Below are positions 34,868-43,080 of a stretch of DNA of 64,000 bases, one piece after another. The translations under genes and the position numbers were made by a program. The notes under the pieces are model-generated. The model was not told the DNA's origin. It did no database searches and was given only the letters and a program-made list of their open reading frames with translations. The DNA is from Streptomyces humidus (GTDB lineage: Bacteria; Actinomycetota; Actinomycetes; Streptomycetales; Streptomycetaceae). Each line of letters starts with the position of its first letter. Position 1 is the stretch's first letter. Where the stretch lies: positions 17,604-81,603 of the forward strand of contig NZ_BMTL01000041.1 of the NCBI RefSeq assembly GCF_014649655.1, written 5' to 3'.

Positions 34868-35547
34868 ACCTGACCTTCCTCGGCCGGAGCCTCTTCGGGA
34901 GCGTCCGCCCGGGCCGTCTCGGGGAACGCCCGGTGCACGAAGGACGCGATGTGGGCATGCAGGGCGCGGGCCGCGCCGTCCGCGTCGCCTGCCAGGGCGA
35001 GTCGCAGGATCTCGCGGTGCTCGCCGGCCTCCCGCTCCCAGGAGGGCGAGGCCGCCCAGGCGACGGCGGAGACCAGGGCCGCCTGGTCGCGGACCTCGTC
35101 GAGCATCCGGCCGAGCAGCGGGTTGCCGCACGGCAGGTACAGGGCGCGGTGGAACTCCCGGTTGGCCAGGGACCGTTCCGCGGTGTCGGCGGCCTCGTCG
35201 GCCATGGTCAGCGCGTCGCGTGCGGCGTCCAGGGAGGCGCCCCGGCGCACGGCCCGCCTGAGCGCCTCGGGTTCGAGGAGCAGGCGTACGTCGTAGACCT
35301 CGCGCGCCATGTCCGCGTCCACCATGCGCACCGTGACGCCCTTGTACTGGCTCATGACGACCAGGCCGGTGCCGGCCAGGGTCTTGAGCGCCTCACGCAC
35401 CGGGGTCTTGGAGACCCCGAACTGCGCGGCGAGCTCGGTCTCGACCAGAGCCTGACCGGGCGTCAGCCGCCCGGTGAGGATGCGGCGTTTGATCTCCTCC
35501 AGCACGTACTGCGTGCGGGACGGGATCGGCGTGGGCACAGAGGTCAT
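34864..35547 (-). CDS. GntR-family regulator with FCD domain
   Basis: A 227-residue regulator. The winged helix lies at residues 10-75 (YVLEEIKRRILTGRLTPGQ, then LAAQFGVSKTPVREALKTL). The all-helical FCD ligand domain follows, with metal-ligand candidates in DVRLLLEPEALR, NREFHRALY and EHREILR. FCD regulators of this kind sense sugar acids. It is the first gene of the operon with the DapA-like and IlvD genes, which suggests an autoregulated repressor. The C-terminus is Glu/Ala-rich. Confidence 0.93.
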   Translation of the reverse strand: MTSVPTPIPSRTQYVLEEIKRRILTGRLTPGQALVETELAAQFGVSKTPVREALKTLAGTGLVVMSQYKGVTVRMVDADMAREVYDVRLLLEPEALRRAVRRGASLDAARDALTMADEAADTAERSLANREFHRALYLPCGNPLLGRMLDEVRDQAALVSAVAWAASPSWEREAGEHREILRLALAGDADGAARALHAHIASFVHRAFPETARADAPEEAPAEEGQV

Positions 35548-35554
35548 GCGCGCC

Positions 35555-35612
35555 TCTCGGATGTCGCGTGTCTGATCTCGGATCTCGCATATCGCGTCTC
35601 ATATATGACGTA
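35555..35612. promoter_or_regulatory. Upstream region of the GntR operon with palindromes and TCTC repeats
   Basis: A perfect palindrome TCATATATGA lies at 35599-35608, followed by GTACGAAGTAC. These are candidates for the GntR operator. Degenerate TCTCGGAT/TCTCGCAT repeats occupy 35555-35598. The region is AT-rich for this genome and probably contains the promoter. Confidence 0.55.
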
Positions 35613-35711
35613 CGAAGTACGACGCGTTGAAGGTAGGAGGGGCCCAGGGTTTCGTCAATGCTTCTGACAGAGGAAGTTGAGGTTGCCGGGACGCGGGGGT
35701 CCCGGGGGAGG

Positions 35712-36473
35712 TCAGAGGGGGATGGTCTCGCCCTCGCGCGCCGTGCGGGTGGGCCCCTCGAAGACGGCGGCGGCGCGGGCGGTCGCCGCCTTCCGGGTCA
35801 GCGTCGGGCCGACGTGGGTGACGTACAGCTCGCGCACCCCCGCCTTGCGGGCGGCCTCGCCGGCCTCCTCGGGCGTCAGATGCACCGGCTGCTCGTGTTC
35901 GCCTTCGCGATGCCGGTCGAGGTCCGCCTCGCACAGGAACAGGTCGGCCCCCGAGGCGAGTCCGGTGAGCGCGTCGCACGGCCCGCTGTCCCCCGAGTAC
36001 ACGAGGACGCTGCCCTGGCACTCGGCGCGCAGCGCGTACGCCTCGGTGTCGTGGGCCACCGCGCGCGAGGTGAGGCGCAGGTTCCAGTGCCGCACGGTGT
36101 GCCCGTCGAACAGCGGCCTGAAGTCGAGGTACTCGCTGAGGAACCGTACGTCCGGCCTGCCCAGGAAGCCGGCCAGCCGCCGGGCGCAGTCCAGCGGCGC
36201 GTACACCGGGATCGGGGCCGGCGGGGCCATCCCTCCGTAGGCGAACGCGTAGGCGGCGGCGAGGAGGTCCGCGCTGTGGTCGGCGTGCAGGTGGGAGATC
36301 CAGACGGCCGTGAGCCGGTCGGGATCCGTGTGCCTGCGCAACTCCGCGAACGTGCCGGGCCCCGCGTCCACCCACACCTCCGCCCCCGCGCCGCGCAGCA
36401 GGTATCCGGAGCAGGGACGGCCCGGCCCCGGGTGCGGAGAGGCGGTGCCGAGGACGGTGAGGCTGAGGGGCAT
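35712..36473 (-). CDS. MBL-fold metallo-hydrolase (RNase Z-like)
   Basis: A 253-residue metallo-beta-lactamase-fold protein. It has LTVLGTASPHPGPGRPCSGYL at the N-terminus, the zinc motif ISHLHADHSADLL near residue 65, VYSGDSGPCDAL near 150 and a late His in YVTHVGPTL near 225. The N-terminal and metal motifs resemble RNase Z/ElaC-like and phosphodiesterase members. The ATG giving MPLSLTV fits the fold start. No link to neighbours is evident. The substrate is unknown. Confidence 0.88.
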   Translation of the reverse strand: MPLSLTVLGTASPHPGPGRPCSGYLLRGAGAEVWVDAGPGTFAELRRHTDPDRLTAVWISHLHADHSADLLAAAYAFAYGGMAPPAPIPVYAPLDCARRLAGFLGRPDVRFLSEYLDFRPLFDGHTVRHWNLRLTSRAVAHDTEAYALRAECQGSVLVYSGDSGPCDALTGLASGADLFLCEADLDRHREGEHEQPVHLTPEEAGEAARKAGVRELYVTHVGPTLTRKAATARAAAVFEGPTRTAREGETIPL

Positions 36474-36663
36474 GCTGGGCAGCGTACGTTTCGCTCCCCC
36501 CGGACGCGCCCGGATCACGTCCGTCTACGGCAACCGCAGCCCGGTGTCTACGGCACGCTCGCGGGCTCGGTGCGCCCGGGCCCGCGCGCGGGTGCGGGTG
36601 CGGGTCCGTGCGCGTGTGGGCCGGTGTGTGCCCGCAGGTGCCCGCCGCGGCATGCGCCCGGGG

Positions 36664-37260
36664 CTACGACCCGGGCGTCCACCCCGGATCGCGCCCGCTC
36701 AGCCCGAGCGCGCGGTCGAGCAGCGGGGCGTCCTGGGGGACGGGGACGACGGGTCCGAAGGGGCCCGCGCCGGATTCGGCGTCGGCGGCGGCGGTCAGGA
36801 ATCCGTACGCCGCCGACAGCGCCGCCGGGTCCGGGGCGTACTCCTGGCCGGTGGCCCGGGCCAGGTCCCAGCCGTGGATCACCAGCTCGTCGGCGACGAC
36901 GGCGGCGGCGACCGCTCCGGGCAGGTCCACGCCGCCCGCGCGGGTCATGCCGGTCCGCGCCGCCGGGTCGCGCCAGGCGGCGACGAGGGCGTCGAGCGCT
37001 GCGGCCAGGTTTTCGCGCCGGCCGGGGCCGACATCCGGCGCGGCCGCGTCGGGAGGGGTGTCGGTCGTGGGGCCGAGGTCCTTGCGGGCAACGTCCCGGA
37101 AGGCGACGGACAGGCCGGTGAGGTGCCCGAGCAGATTGCGCACGGCCCAGCCCGGGCAGGGCGTCTCGTCCCCGAGCTGCGCCTCGCGCACGCCGTCCGC
37201 GAGGCGCGCGATGATCCGGGCCTGCGGCCCGAGGTCGAAGGTGGTCGTCGTGTCGGTCAT
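36664..37260 (-). CDS. TIGR03086-type DinB/MDMPI-fold protein
   Basis: A 198-residue protein of the maleylpyruvate isomerase/DinB fold. It has ETPCPGWAVRNLLGHLTGL near residue 35 with the metal His, and VVADELVIHGWDLARATGQEY near 135. That VIHGWDLA motif and length are typical of the actinobacterial TIGR03086 family, often mycothiol-dependent or metal-binding. It appears monocistronic. The specific reaction is unknown. Confidence 0.9.
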   Translation of the reverse strand: MTDTTTTFDLGPQARIIARLADGVREAQLGDETPCPGWAVRNLLGHLTGLSVAFRDVARKDLGPTTDTPPDAAAPDVGPGRRENLAAALDALVAAWRDPAARTGMTRAGGVDLPGAVAAAVVADELVIHGWDLARATGQEYAPDPAALSAAYGFLTAAADAESGAGPFGPVVPVPQDAPLLDRALGLSGRDPGWTPGS

Positions 37261-37450
37261 ACGAGAGAGACCGTCCGCGCGCCGGAAACTCATCGCGCCG
37301 CCCGGGCAGGGCACCCGCCCGATGCGGTGCGGACCTCATTGGACCCACGATGACCGGGCATGACGGAGAACCGGCCGTGGGGAGGGTCCCGTGCGACCGC
37401 TCCCCGTCACCGGCCCTGCGCTGCCGCGCGTGCGCCCCCGGTCCGCGTGC

Positions 37451-38617
37451 TCAGCGTGCGGCGAGCGCCTCGCGCACCGCCTTCAGGTCGGCGTCCGACG
37501 CCAGCCCGGCGTGGTACAGGCGCACTTCCGTGCCGCCGAGTTCCCGCGCGCGGGCCATGTCGGCGCTCAGTGTGCGCGGCCTGCCGCCCATGCCGGAGAC
37601 GACGCCGAGGTTGGCGGCGAGGACCGCGTCCGCGCGCCCGCCCTGTGCGGCGAAGGGCGTCAGCAGGCCGGGGCCGTCGGCGCACGGCACGACGACTCCG
37701 TCCGCGACGGACAGGATGTGCGCGGGGTCGACGCCGGCGTTGGCGCCGACGTGGTACGTCACGGGGTCGGCGTGCAGCAGGACCTGGAAGCCGGCGGGCG
37801 CGGCCGCCCGGACGGCGGCCACGGCCGCCTCCTGGAGGGTGCGCGCCCGTTCGTCGCGCCATGCGCGGGTCGCCGCGGCCGTCTCCTCCCCGAGGAGCTT
37901 CTCGACCCCCGTCCAGCCCTGGTCGTCCGCCGCCCCTCGCCACAGCGGTTCCAGCGCCTCGCGTACAGCGGCGGCGAGCGCGTCGGCGTCCAGTCCGTGT
38001 TCGCCGTATCCGGCCCGGCAGTCGGGGCAGAAGCAGAGCGCCATCAGGTAGTGGCCGGCGTCCCCGAGGCTCACGCCGCCGGTCTTGTCGTGGGCGTGCA
38101 GATGCTGGAGGCCGTACCAGCCGAGGGACTCCAGCTCGGCGCCGGCCGCGCCGGGTCGCACGGCGGCCTCGGCGGCGAGGTCGACCAGGTACGCGCGGGT
38201 GGCGGGCTGCGCGATGCAGGGCGCCCAGGGGTACCGGTCGCCGTAGGCGTTGACCACCGAGGTGTCCGGACGCTCCGCGCCCAGGCGGGAGTTGTGCGCG
38301 AGGACCACCCAGGTGTGCACTTCCAGCCCGGTGCCGGCGAGCGCCTCGGCGGCCTCGCCGTAGGCGTCGCCGGGGGCCCAGTCGCCGGCCGGCCAGGGGC
38401 GCAGGGCGCGTCCCTCCCAGCGGCCGTCCGGCGGGTAGAGCACGGCCGCGTGCTCGGCGGTGACGATGCGGTGGCGCGGGTGGCGGGGGGTCAGGGCGCG
38501 GGTGGAGTGGTAGGCGGCGGCGAGGGTCACCTGTTCCACGCCGAGGTCGGCGATCCGGGCCGGTGCCCCCGGGTCGCCCACCACGTCCCAGGGATAGACG
38601 AATGTCGACGCCTTCAC
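37451..38617 (-). CDS. Conserved-looking protein of unknown function coupled to kdgD
   Basis: I do not recognise this 388-residue protein. It has no signal peptide or membrane segment. It starts FVYPWDVVGDPGAPARIADLG and has alternating strand/helix character suggesting a TIM barrel. Notable spots are AAAYHSTRALTPRHPRH near residue 35, LGWYGLQHLHAHDKTGG near 170, CFCPDCRAGYGEHG near 195 (a possible metal-binding Cys pair) and VLLHADPVTYHVGANAG near 280. The GTG start follows the kdgD stop with no spacer (TAA-GTG), so it is co-translated with kdgD. It may process sugars or lactones in uronate catabolism; this is inferred from position only. Confidence 0.8.
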   Translation of the reverse strand: MKASTFVYPWDVVGDPGAPARIADLGVEQVTLAAAYHSTRALTPRHPRHRIVTAEHAAVLYPPDGRWEGRALRPWPAGDWAPGDAYGEAAEALAGTGLEVHTWVVLAHNSRLGAERPDTSVVNAYGDRYPWAPCIAQPATRAYLVDLAAEAAVRPGAAGAELESLGWYGLQHLHAHDKTGGVSLGDAGHYLMALCFCPDCRAGYGEHGLDADALAAAVREALEPLWRGAADDQGWTGVEKLLGEETAAATRAWRDERARTLQEAAVAAVRAAAPAGFQVLLHADPVTYHVGANAGVDPAHILSVADGVVVPCADGPGLLTPFAAQGGRADAVLAANLGVVSGMGGRPRTLSADMARARELGGTEVRLYHAGLASDADLKAVREALAAR

Positions 38618-39559
38618 TTAACCGTCCTCCTCCAGCAGCGCGTAGCCGCGCTCGATGACCAGGGCGAGCTGTTGGACATGATCCTCACTCGGTTCGTGCA
38701 GCGGCGCGCGGACCTCGCCGACGTCGAGGCCACGCAGCCGCACCGCGGCCTTGACGAGCGAGACGGCGTAACCGCGGCCCTGGGCGCGCAGTTCGACGAA
38801 CGGCCGGTAGAAGCCGTCGAGAAGGCGGTGGACGGTGCCGTCGTCGCCGGTGGCGAGCGCCCGGTGGAAGGCGAGGGCGATCTCGGGGGCGAAGCAGAAC
38901 ACGGCCGAGGAGTAGAGGGTGACGCCGAGGGCGCGGTAGGCGAGCTGGGTCTGTTCGGCGGTCGGCAGGCCGTTGAAGTAGAGGAAGTCGCCGGGGGCCT
39001 CGGTGCGCACGGCGCTGATGATCCGCTGCATCAGGTCGAGGTCGCCGAGGCCGTCCTTGAGGCCGACGATCCCCTCGGTCCGGGCGAGTTCGACGACGGT
39101 CCGCGGGGTGAAGACGGCGTTGTCGCGCTGGTAGACGACGACGGGCAGGGAGGTGGCGGCCGCCACCGACCGGTAGTGCCGCAGCAGGCCTTCCTGGGCG
39201 GCGACGACGAGGTAGGGCGGCATGGCGAGCAGGCCGTCAGCACCGGCCGACTCGGCGAGCCGCGCGTAGCGGACGGCGAGCGCGGCGCCGTAACCGGCGC
39301 CCGCGACGACCGGCACCCGCCCCGCGGCCTCCTCCACGGCCGCGCGGACGCAGGCCTCGAACTCCTCCGGCGCGAGCGCGTGGAACTCCCCGGTGCCGCA
39401 GGCCGCGAAGACGGCGGCGGCGCCCGCCTCGACGCCGCGGCGGACGTGGGCGCGGAAGACGTCGAGGTCGAGGGAGCCGTCGGGGGCGTAGGCGGTGACG
39501 GGGAAGAACAGCGGTCCGCTGGGGACGCGGAGGCGGGCGGCGAGCGGGGCTGACGTCAC
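38618..39559 (-). CDS. kdgD: 5-dehydro-4-deoxyglucarate dehydratase
   Basis: A 313-residue DapA-superfamily enzyme converting 5-keto-4-deoxyglucarate to 2,5-dioxopentanoate, water and CO2. KdgD hallmarks are GPLFFPVTAYAPDGSLD at the start, ACGTGEFHALAPEEFE near residue 50, VVVYQRDN near 135 and the Schiff-base lysine in GIVGLKDGLGDLDLMQRI near 185. I prefer the GTG at 39559, with GGGAG just upstream; a GTG 18 codons earlier would translate a repeat that looks like an operator. It is divergent from uronate dehydrogenase, and its product is the substrate of the dehydrogenase at 15033-16598. Confidence 0.95.
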   Translation of the reverse strand: MTSAPLAARLRVPSGPLFFPVTAYAPDGSLDLDVFRAHVRRGVEAGAAAVFAACGTGEFHALAPEEFEACVRAAVEEAAGRVPVVAGAGYGAALAVRYARLAESAGADGLLAMPPYLVVAAQEGLLRHYRSVAAATSLPVVVYQRDNAVFTPRTVVELARTEGIVGLKDGLGDLDLMQRIISAVRTEAPGDFLYFNGLPTAEQTQLAYRALGVTLYSSAVFCFAPEIALAFHRALATGDDGTVHRLLDGFYRPFVELRAQGRGYAVSLVKAAVRLRGLDVGEVRAPLHEPSEDHVQQLALVIERGYALLEEDG

Positions 39560-39570
39560 GGGCTCTCCCG

Positions 39571-39603
39571 GTCCATATTCTTGAGCGGCGTCCATATTCC
39601 TGA
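39571..39603 (-). promoter_or_regulatory. Direct repeats upstream of kdgD
   Basis: On the minus strand TCAGGAATATGGAC (39603-39590) and TCAAGAATATGGAC (39584-39571) match at 13 of 14 positions with a 19-base period. They lie 12 bases before the preferred kdgD start. They look like a tandem regulator site in the shared kdgD/udh control region. Confidence 0.6.
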
Positions 39604-39787
39604 ACAGGTTCACGCTAAGGTGCCCGATCGAGCCCGGTCAAGCCGACCAACCCCGGAGACACCAGCACTTTCACCCCCCGTGCCGCACACTTGACGGGCA
39701 CCGCCGCCGCTCCTTAGCGTGTCCACGCATGTGAACTGCGGCCATGGATGCGCCTGTCCGCTCGAGTGATTCCAGGGAGACCCGAGG

Positions 39788-40597
39788 ATGCCCGCTCCGC
39801 GCACCGTCCTGCTCACCGGCGCCGCCGGGGGCCTCGGCACCCTGATGCGGGACCTGCTGCCGGCCTACGGCTACGAGCTGCGCCTGCTCGACCTGCGCCC
39901 GATCGAGGGCGAACCGGGGGCGATCGTCGCGGACCTGGCCGACAAGGCGGCGGTCCGGGAGGCCGTGCGCGGCGTCGACGCGATCATCCACCTGGCGGGC
40001 ATCTCCCTGGAAGCCCCCTTCGAGAAGATCCTCACCGCGAACATCACGGGAACGTACAACCTGTACGAGGCCGCGCGCGAAGAGGGCGTGCAGCGCGTCG
40101 TCTTCGCCTCCTCCAACCACGCCGTCGGCTTCACCCCCCGCCCCCAGGGCGAGGACCCGCTGATCCCGGTCGACACCCCGCGCCGCCCCGACACGTTCTA
40201 CGGCCTGTCCAAGTCCTTCGGCGAGGACCTCGCCCAGTTCTACTGGGACAAGCACGGCCTGGAGAGCGTCTCGGTGCGCATCGGCTCCTGCTTCGCCGAG
40301 CCGACCAGTGTGCGCATGCTGTCGGTGTGGATGAGCCCGGCCGACGGCGCCCGCCTCCTGCACGCGGCCCTGACCGCCGAGAACGTCGGCCACACCGTCG
40401 TCTACGGCTCCTCGGCCAACACCCGGCTGTGGTGGGACCTGTCGACCGCGCGCGCCCTCGGCTACGAGCCGCAGGACGACTCCGAGCCCTACGCCGGGAA
40501 GCTGATCGCCGAGCAGGGCGAGCTGGACCCGCGGAACGTCGCCCACGCCTACCTCGGCGGCCACTTCGTCAGCGACCCGCCGATCTGGCCGTACTGA
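39788..40597 (+). CDS. udh: Uronate dehydrogenase (NAD-dependent)
   Basis: A 269-residue short-chain dehydrogenase/epimerase-family protein. The NAD motif TGAAGGLGTLMRDLLPAYG lies at residues 10-28, DLADKAAVREAV follows, then HLAGISLEAPFEKILTANI, SSNHAVGFT, and the catalytic YGLSKSFGEDLAQFYWDKHG with Tyr and Lys near 138-142. The -SSNHAVGF- and -GSCFAEP- motifs are typical of uronate dehydrogenases, which oxidise D-galacturonate or D-glucuronate to the aldaric acid lactone. It is divergent from kdgD, defining an oxidative hexuronate pathway fed by the pectinolytic enzymes. Confidence 0.93.
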   Translation: MPAPRTVLLTGAAGGLGTLMRDLLPAYGYELRLLDLRPIEGEPGAIVADLADKAAVREAVRGVDAIIHLAGISLEAPFEKILTANITGTYNLYEAAREEGVQRVVFASSNHAVGFTPRPQGEDPLIPVDTPRRPDTFYGLSKSFGEDLAQFYWDKHGLESVSVRIGSCFAEPTSVRMLSVWMSPADGARLLHAALTAENVGHTVVYGSSANTRLWWDLSTARALGYEPQDDSEPYAGKLIAEQGELDPRNVAHAYLGGHFVSDPPIWPY

Positions 40598-40618
40598 CGG
40601 GCAGTCGGATCTCACGGA

Positions 40619-40651
40619 CGGCGGGCGGGCACCGAACGGGCCCGCCCGCCG
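40619..40651. terminator. Hairpin terminator after udh
   Basis: A perfect 12-bp stem CGGCGGGCGGGC (40619-40630) / GCCCGCCCGCCG (40640-40651) has a 9-base loop, 22 bases beyond the udh stop. Confidence 0.85.
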
Positions 40652-40860
40652 CCGTATCCGGGCACGCGCCCTGCCCGCTCCCACCCGGGGCGCGGCTGCC
40701 CCGCAGGTCCGAGCCGGGCGGTCCGCATCGGACACGGGCACAACCGGGCCGCATCGGGCCCGCAACAGGCCTGGTCAGCGCCGCGCACCCGCTGTAGAAC
40801 TTCCCCCAGGGCCCGCACCGGGCCCGAACGGGCAGGACGGCGGGAGAGCGAGGTGACGGC

Positions 40861-41631
40861 ATGACCCCCAGAACGGCGGAGGAGCGCCAGCGCGAGATCG
40901 TGCGCGCCGCGCGCGCCACCGGCTCGGTCGACGTGGCCGCGCTCGCCGCCGAACTGGGCGTGGCCAGGGAGACCGTGCGACGCGATCTGCGCGCCCTGGA
41001 GGACCACGGCCTGGTGCGCCGCACGCACGGCGGCGCCTATCCCGTGGAGAGCGCCGGCTTCGAGACGACGCTGGCCTTCCGCGCCACCAGCCATGTGCCC
41101 GAGAAGCGCCGGATCGCCGCCGCGGCGGCCGCGCAGCTCGGGGACGCCGAGACGGTCTTCGTCGACGAGGGCTTCACCCCGCAGCTCATCGCCGAGGCGC
41201 TGCCCCGGGACCGGCCGCTGACCGTGGTCACCGCCTCCCTGCCGGTCGCGGGCGCGCTCGCCGAGAGCGAGAACATGTCGGTGCTGCTGCTGGGCGGCCG
41301 GGTCCGCTCGGGCACGCTGGCCACCGTCGACCACTGGACGACGAAGATGCTGGCCGGCTTCGTCGTCGACCTCGCCTACATCGGGGCCAACGGCATCTCC
41401 CGCGAACACGGGCTGACCACCCCGGACCCGGCCGTCGGCGAGGTCAAGGCCCAGGCCGTGCGGGCGGCCCGGCGCACCGTCTTCGTGGGCGTGCACACCA
41501 AGTTCGGGGCGGTCGGCTTCTGCCGGTTCGCCGAGGTGGGCGCCCTGGAGACGATCGTCACGAGCACGCTGCTCCCGACGGCCGAGGCGCACCGGTACGC
41601 CCTGCTGGGCCCGCAGGTCATCCGCGTCTGA
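40861..41631 (+). CDS. DeoR/GlpR family transcriptional regulator
   Basis: A 256-residue regulator. The DeoR helix-turn-helix covers residues 5-55 (ERQREIVRAARATGSVDVAALAAELGV, RETVRRDLRALEDHGLVRRTHGG). The DeoR sensor domain follows, with FVDEGFTPQLIAEAL and GGRVRSGTLATVDHW, and the phosphosugar-binding IGANGISREHGLTTPDP near 170. These proteins usually repress sugar or polyol genes and release DNA on binding a sugar phosphate. It precedes the ABC transporter and dehydrogenase genes by 78 bases and most likely controls them. Confidence 0.94.
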   Translation: MTPRTAEERQREIVRAARATGSVDVAALAAELGVARETVRRDLRALEDHGLVRRTHGGAYPVESAGFETTLAFRATSHVPEKRRIAAAAAAQLGDAETVFVDEGFTPQLIAEALPRDRPLTVVTASLPVAGALAESENMSVLLLGGRVRSGTLATVDHWTTKMLAGFVVDLAYIGANGISREHGLTTPDPAVGEVKAQAVRAARRTVFVGVHTKFGAVGFCRFAEVGALETIVTSTLLPTAEAHRYALLGPQVIRV

Positions 41632-41709
41632 GAACCGGGCCACCCACCCCCTCAGGGCGCCCTTTCCCCAGGGCCGCCCGATACATCCCTCTATGCCCAG
41701 GAGCGATCC

Positions 41710-43080
41710 ATGCGCACCCAGAGCCGACGGAGACCGCGGGCCACGCTCGCCGCGGTCGCCGCAGGGACGCTGCTCGCACCGCTGCTCTCCGGCTGCTGGG
41801 CCGGAGCCGGCGGGGCGGGTTCCGGCGGCGACTCCCTCAACGTCCTCATGGTCAACAACCCGCAGATGACCGAGTTGCAGAAGCTCACCGCCGACCACTT
41901 CACCCGGGAGACCGGCATCAAGGTCAGCTTCACCGTCCTGCCCGAGAACGACGTCCGCGACAAGATCAGCCAGGACTTCGCCAACCAGGCCGGCCAGTAC
42001 GACGTGGCGACCCTGTCGAACTACGAGATACCGATCTACGCCCGCAACGGCTGGCTGCGGTCGATGGACCCGTACGTGGCGAAGGACGCGGCGTACGACG
42101 AGCAGGACGTACTGGAGCCGATGCGCGAGTCCCTCACCGGGGACGACGGCGCACTCTACGGCCAGCCCTTCTACGGGGAGTCGTCCTTCCTGATGTACCG
42201 CAAGGACGTGTTCGCCGCGAAGGGCCTGACGATGCCCGCGCACCCGACCTGGCGCCAGGTGGCCGACCTCGCGGCGAAGGCCGACGGCGCCGAGCCCGGC
42301 ATGAAGGGCATCTGCCTGCGCGGACTGCCCGGCTGGGGCGAGGTGATGGCGCCGTTGACGACCGTCGTGAACACCTTCGGCGGCGCCTGGTTCGACAAGG
42401 ACTGGAAGGCACGGCTCGACTCCCCCGAGTTCGAGAAGGCGACCGAGTTCTACGTCGGCCTCGTCCGCGCCCACGGCGAGTCGGGAGCCGCCCAGTCCGG
42501 CTTCGCCGAGTGCCTGAACAACATGACGCAGGGCAAGGTCGCCATGTGGTACGACGCCACCTCCGCGGCCGGCTCGCTGGAGGCCGCGAAGTCCCCGGTC
42601 AAGGGCAAGATGGGCTACGCGCCCGCCCCCGTCGAGAGAACACGGTCCTCCGGCTGGCTCTACACCTGGGCCTGGGGCATCCAGAAGGCCTCCCGCAACC
42701 CCGACAAGGCCTGGAAGTTCGTCTCCTGGGCGTCGGGCAAGCAGTACGAGCAGTTGGTCGGCGAGAAGAGCGGCTGGTCGAACGTACCGGCCGGCAAACG
42801 GGCCTCGACCTACGAGAACGCGGCCTACCGCGCGGAGGCGGCCGCCTTCCAGGACATGACCAGACAGGCCATCGAGGCGGCGAGGCCCAATGCCCCGGGC
42901 CTGCAGCCGAGACCCGCGCCCGGCATCCAGTTCGTCGGCATCCCCGAGTTCACCGACCTCGGCACCAGGGTCTCGCAGGAGATCAGCGCGGCCATCGCCG
43001 GCCGTCAGTCCGTCACGTCGGCCCTGAGGAAGTCCCAGAAGATGGCCGAGCGCATCTCCGAGGAGTACGAGGGAAGATGA
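41710..43080 (+). CDS. Sugar/polyol ABC transporter substrate-binding lipoprotein
   Basis: A 456-residue family 1 binding protein. The signal ends with a lipobox at LLSGC near residue 28. The mature part has LNVLMVNNPQMTELQKLT, YDVATLSNYEIPIYARNGWL and GQPFYGESSFLMYRKDVF. The pattern resembles the sorbitol/mannitol-binding group of binding proteins, which agrees with the polyol-type dehydrogenase in the operon. AGGAG stands 8 bases before the ATG. The stop overlaps the next ATG (ATGA). Confidence 0.94.
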   Translation: MRTQSRRRPRATLAAVAAGTLLAPLLSGCWAGAGGAGSGGDSLNVLMVNNPQMTELQKLTADHFTRETGIKVSFTVLPENDVRDKISQDFANQAGQYDVATLSNYEIPIYARNGWLRSMDPYVAKDAAYDEQDVLEPMRESLTGDDGALYGQPFYGESSFLMYRKDVFAAKGLTMPAHPTWRQVADLAAKADGAEPGMKGICLRGLPGWGEVMAPLTTVVNTFGGAWFDKDWKARLDSPEFEKATEFYVGLVRAHGESGAAQSGFAECLNNMTQGKVAMWYDATSAAGSLEAAKSPVKGKMGYAPAPVERTRSSGWLYTWAWGIQKASRNPDKAWKFVSWASGKQYEQLVGEKSGWSNVPAGKRASTYENAAYRAEAAAFQDMTRQAIEAARPNAPGLQPRPAPGIQFVGIPEFTDLGTRVSQEISAAIAGRQSVTSALRKSQKMAERISEEYEGR

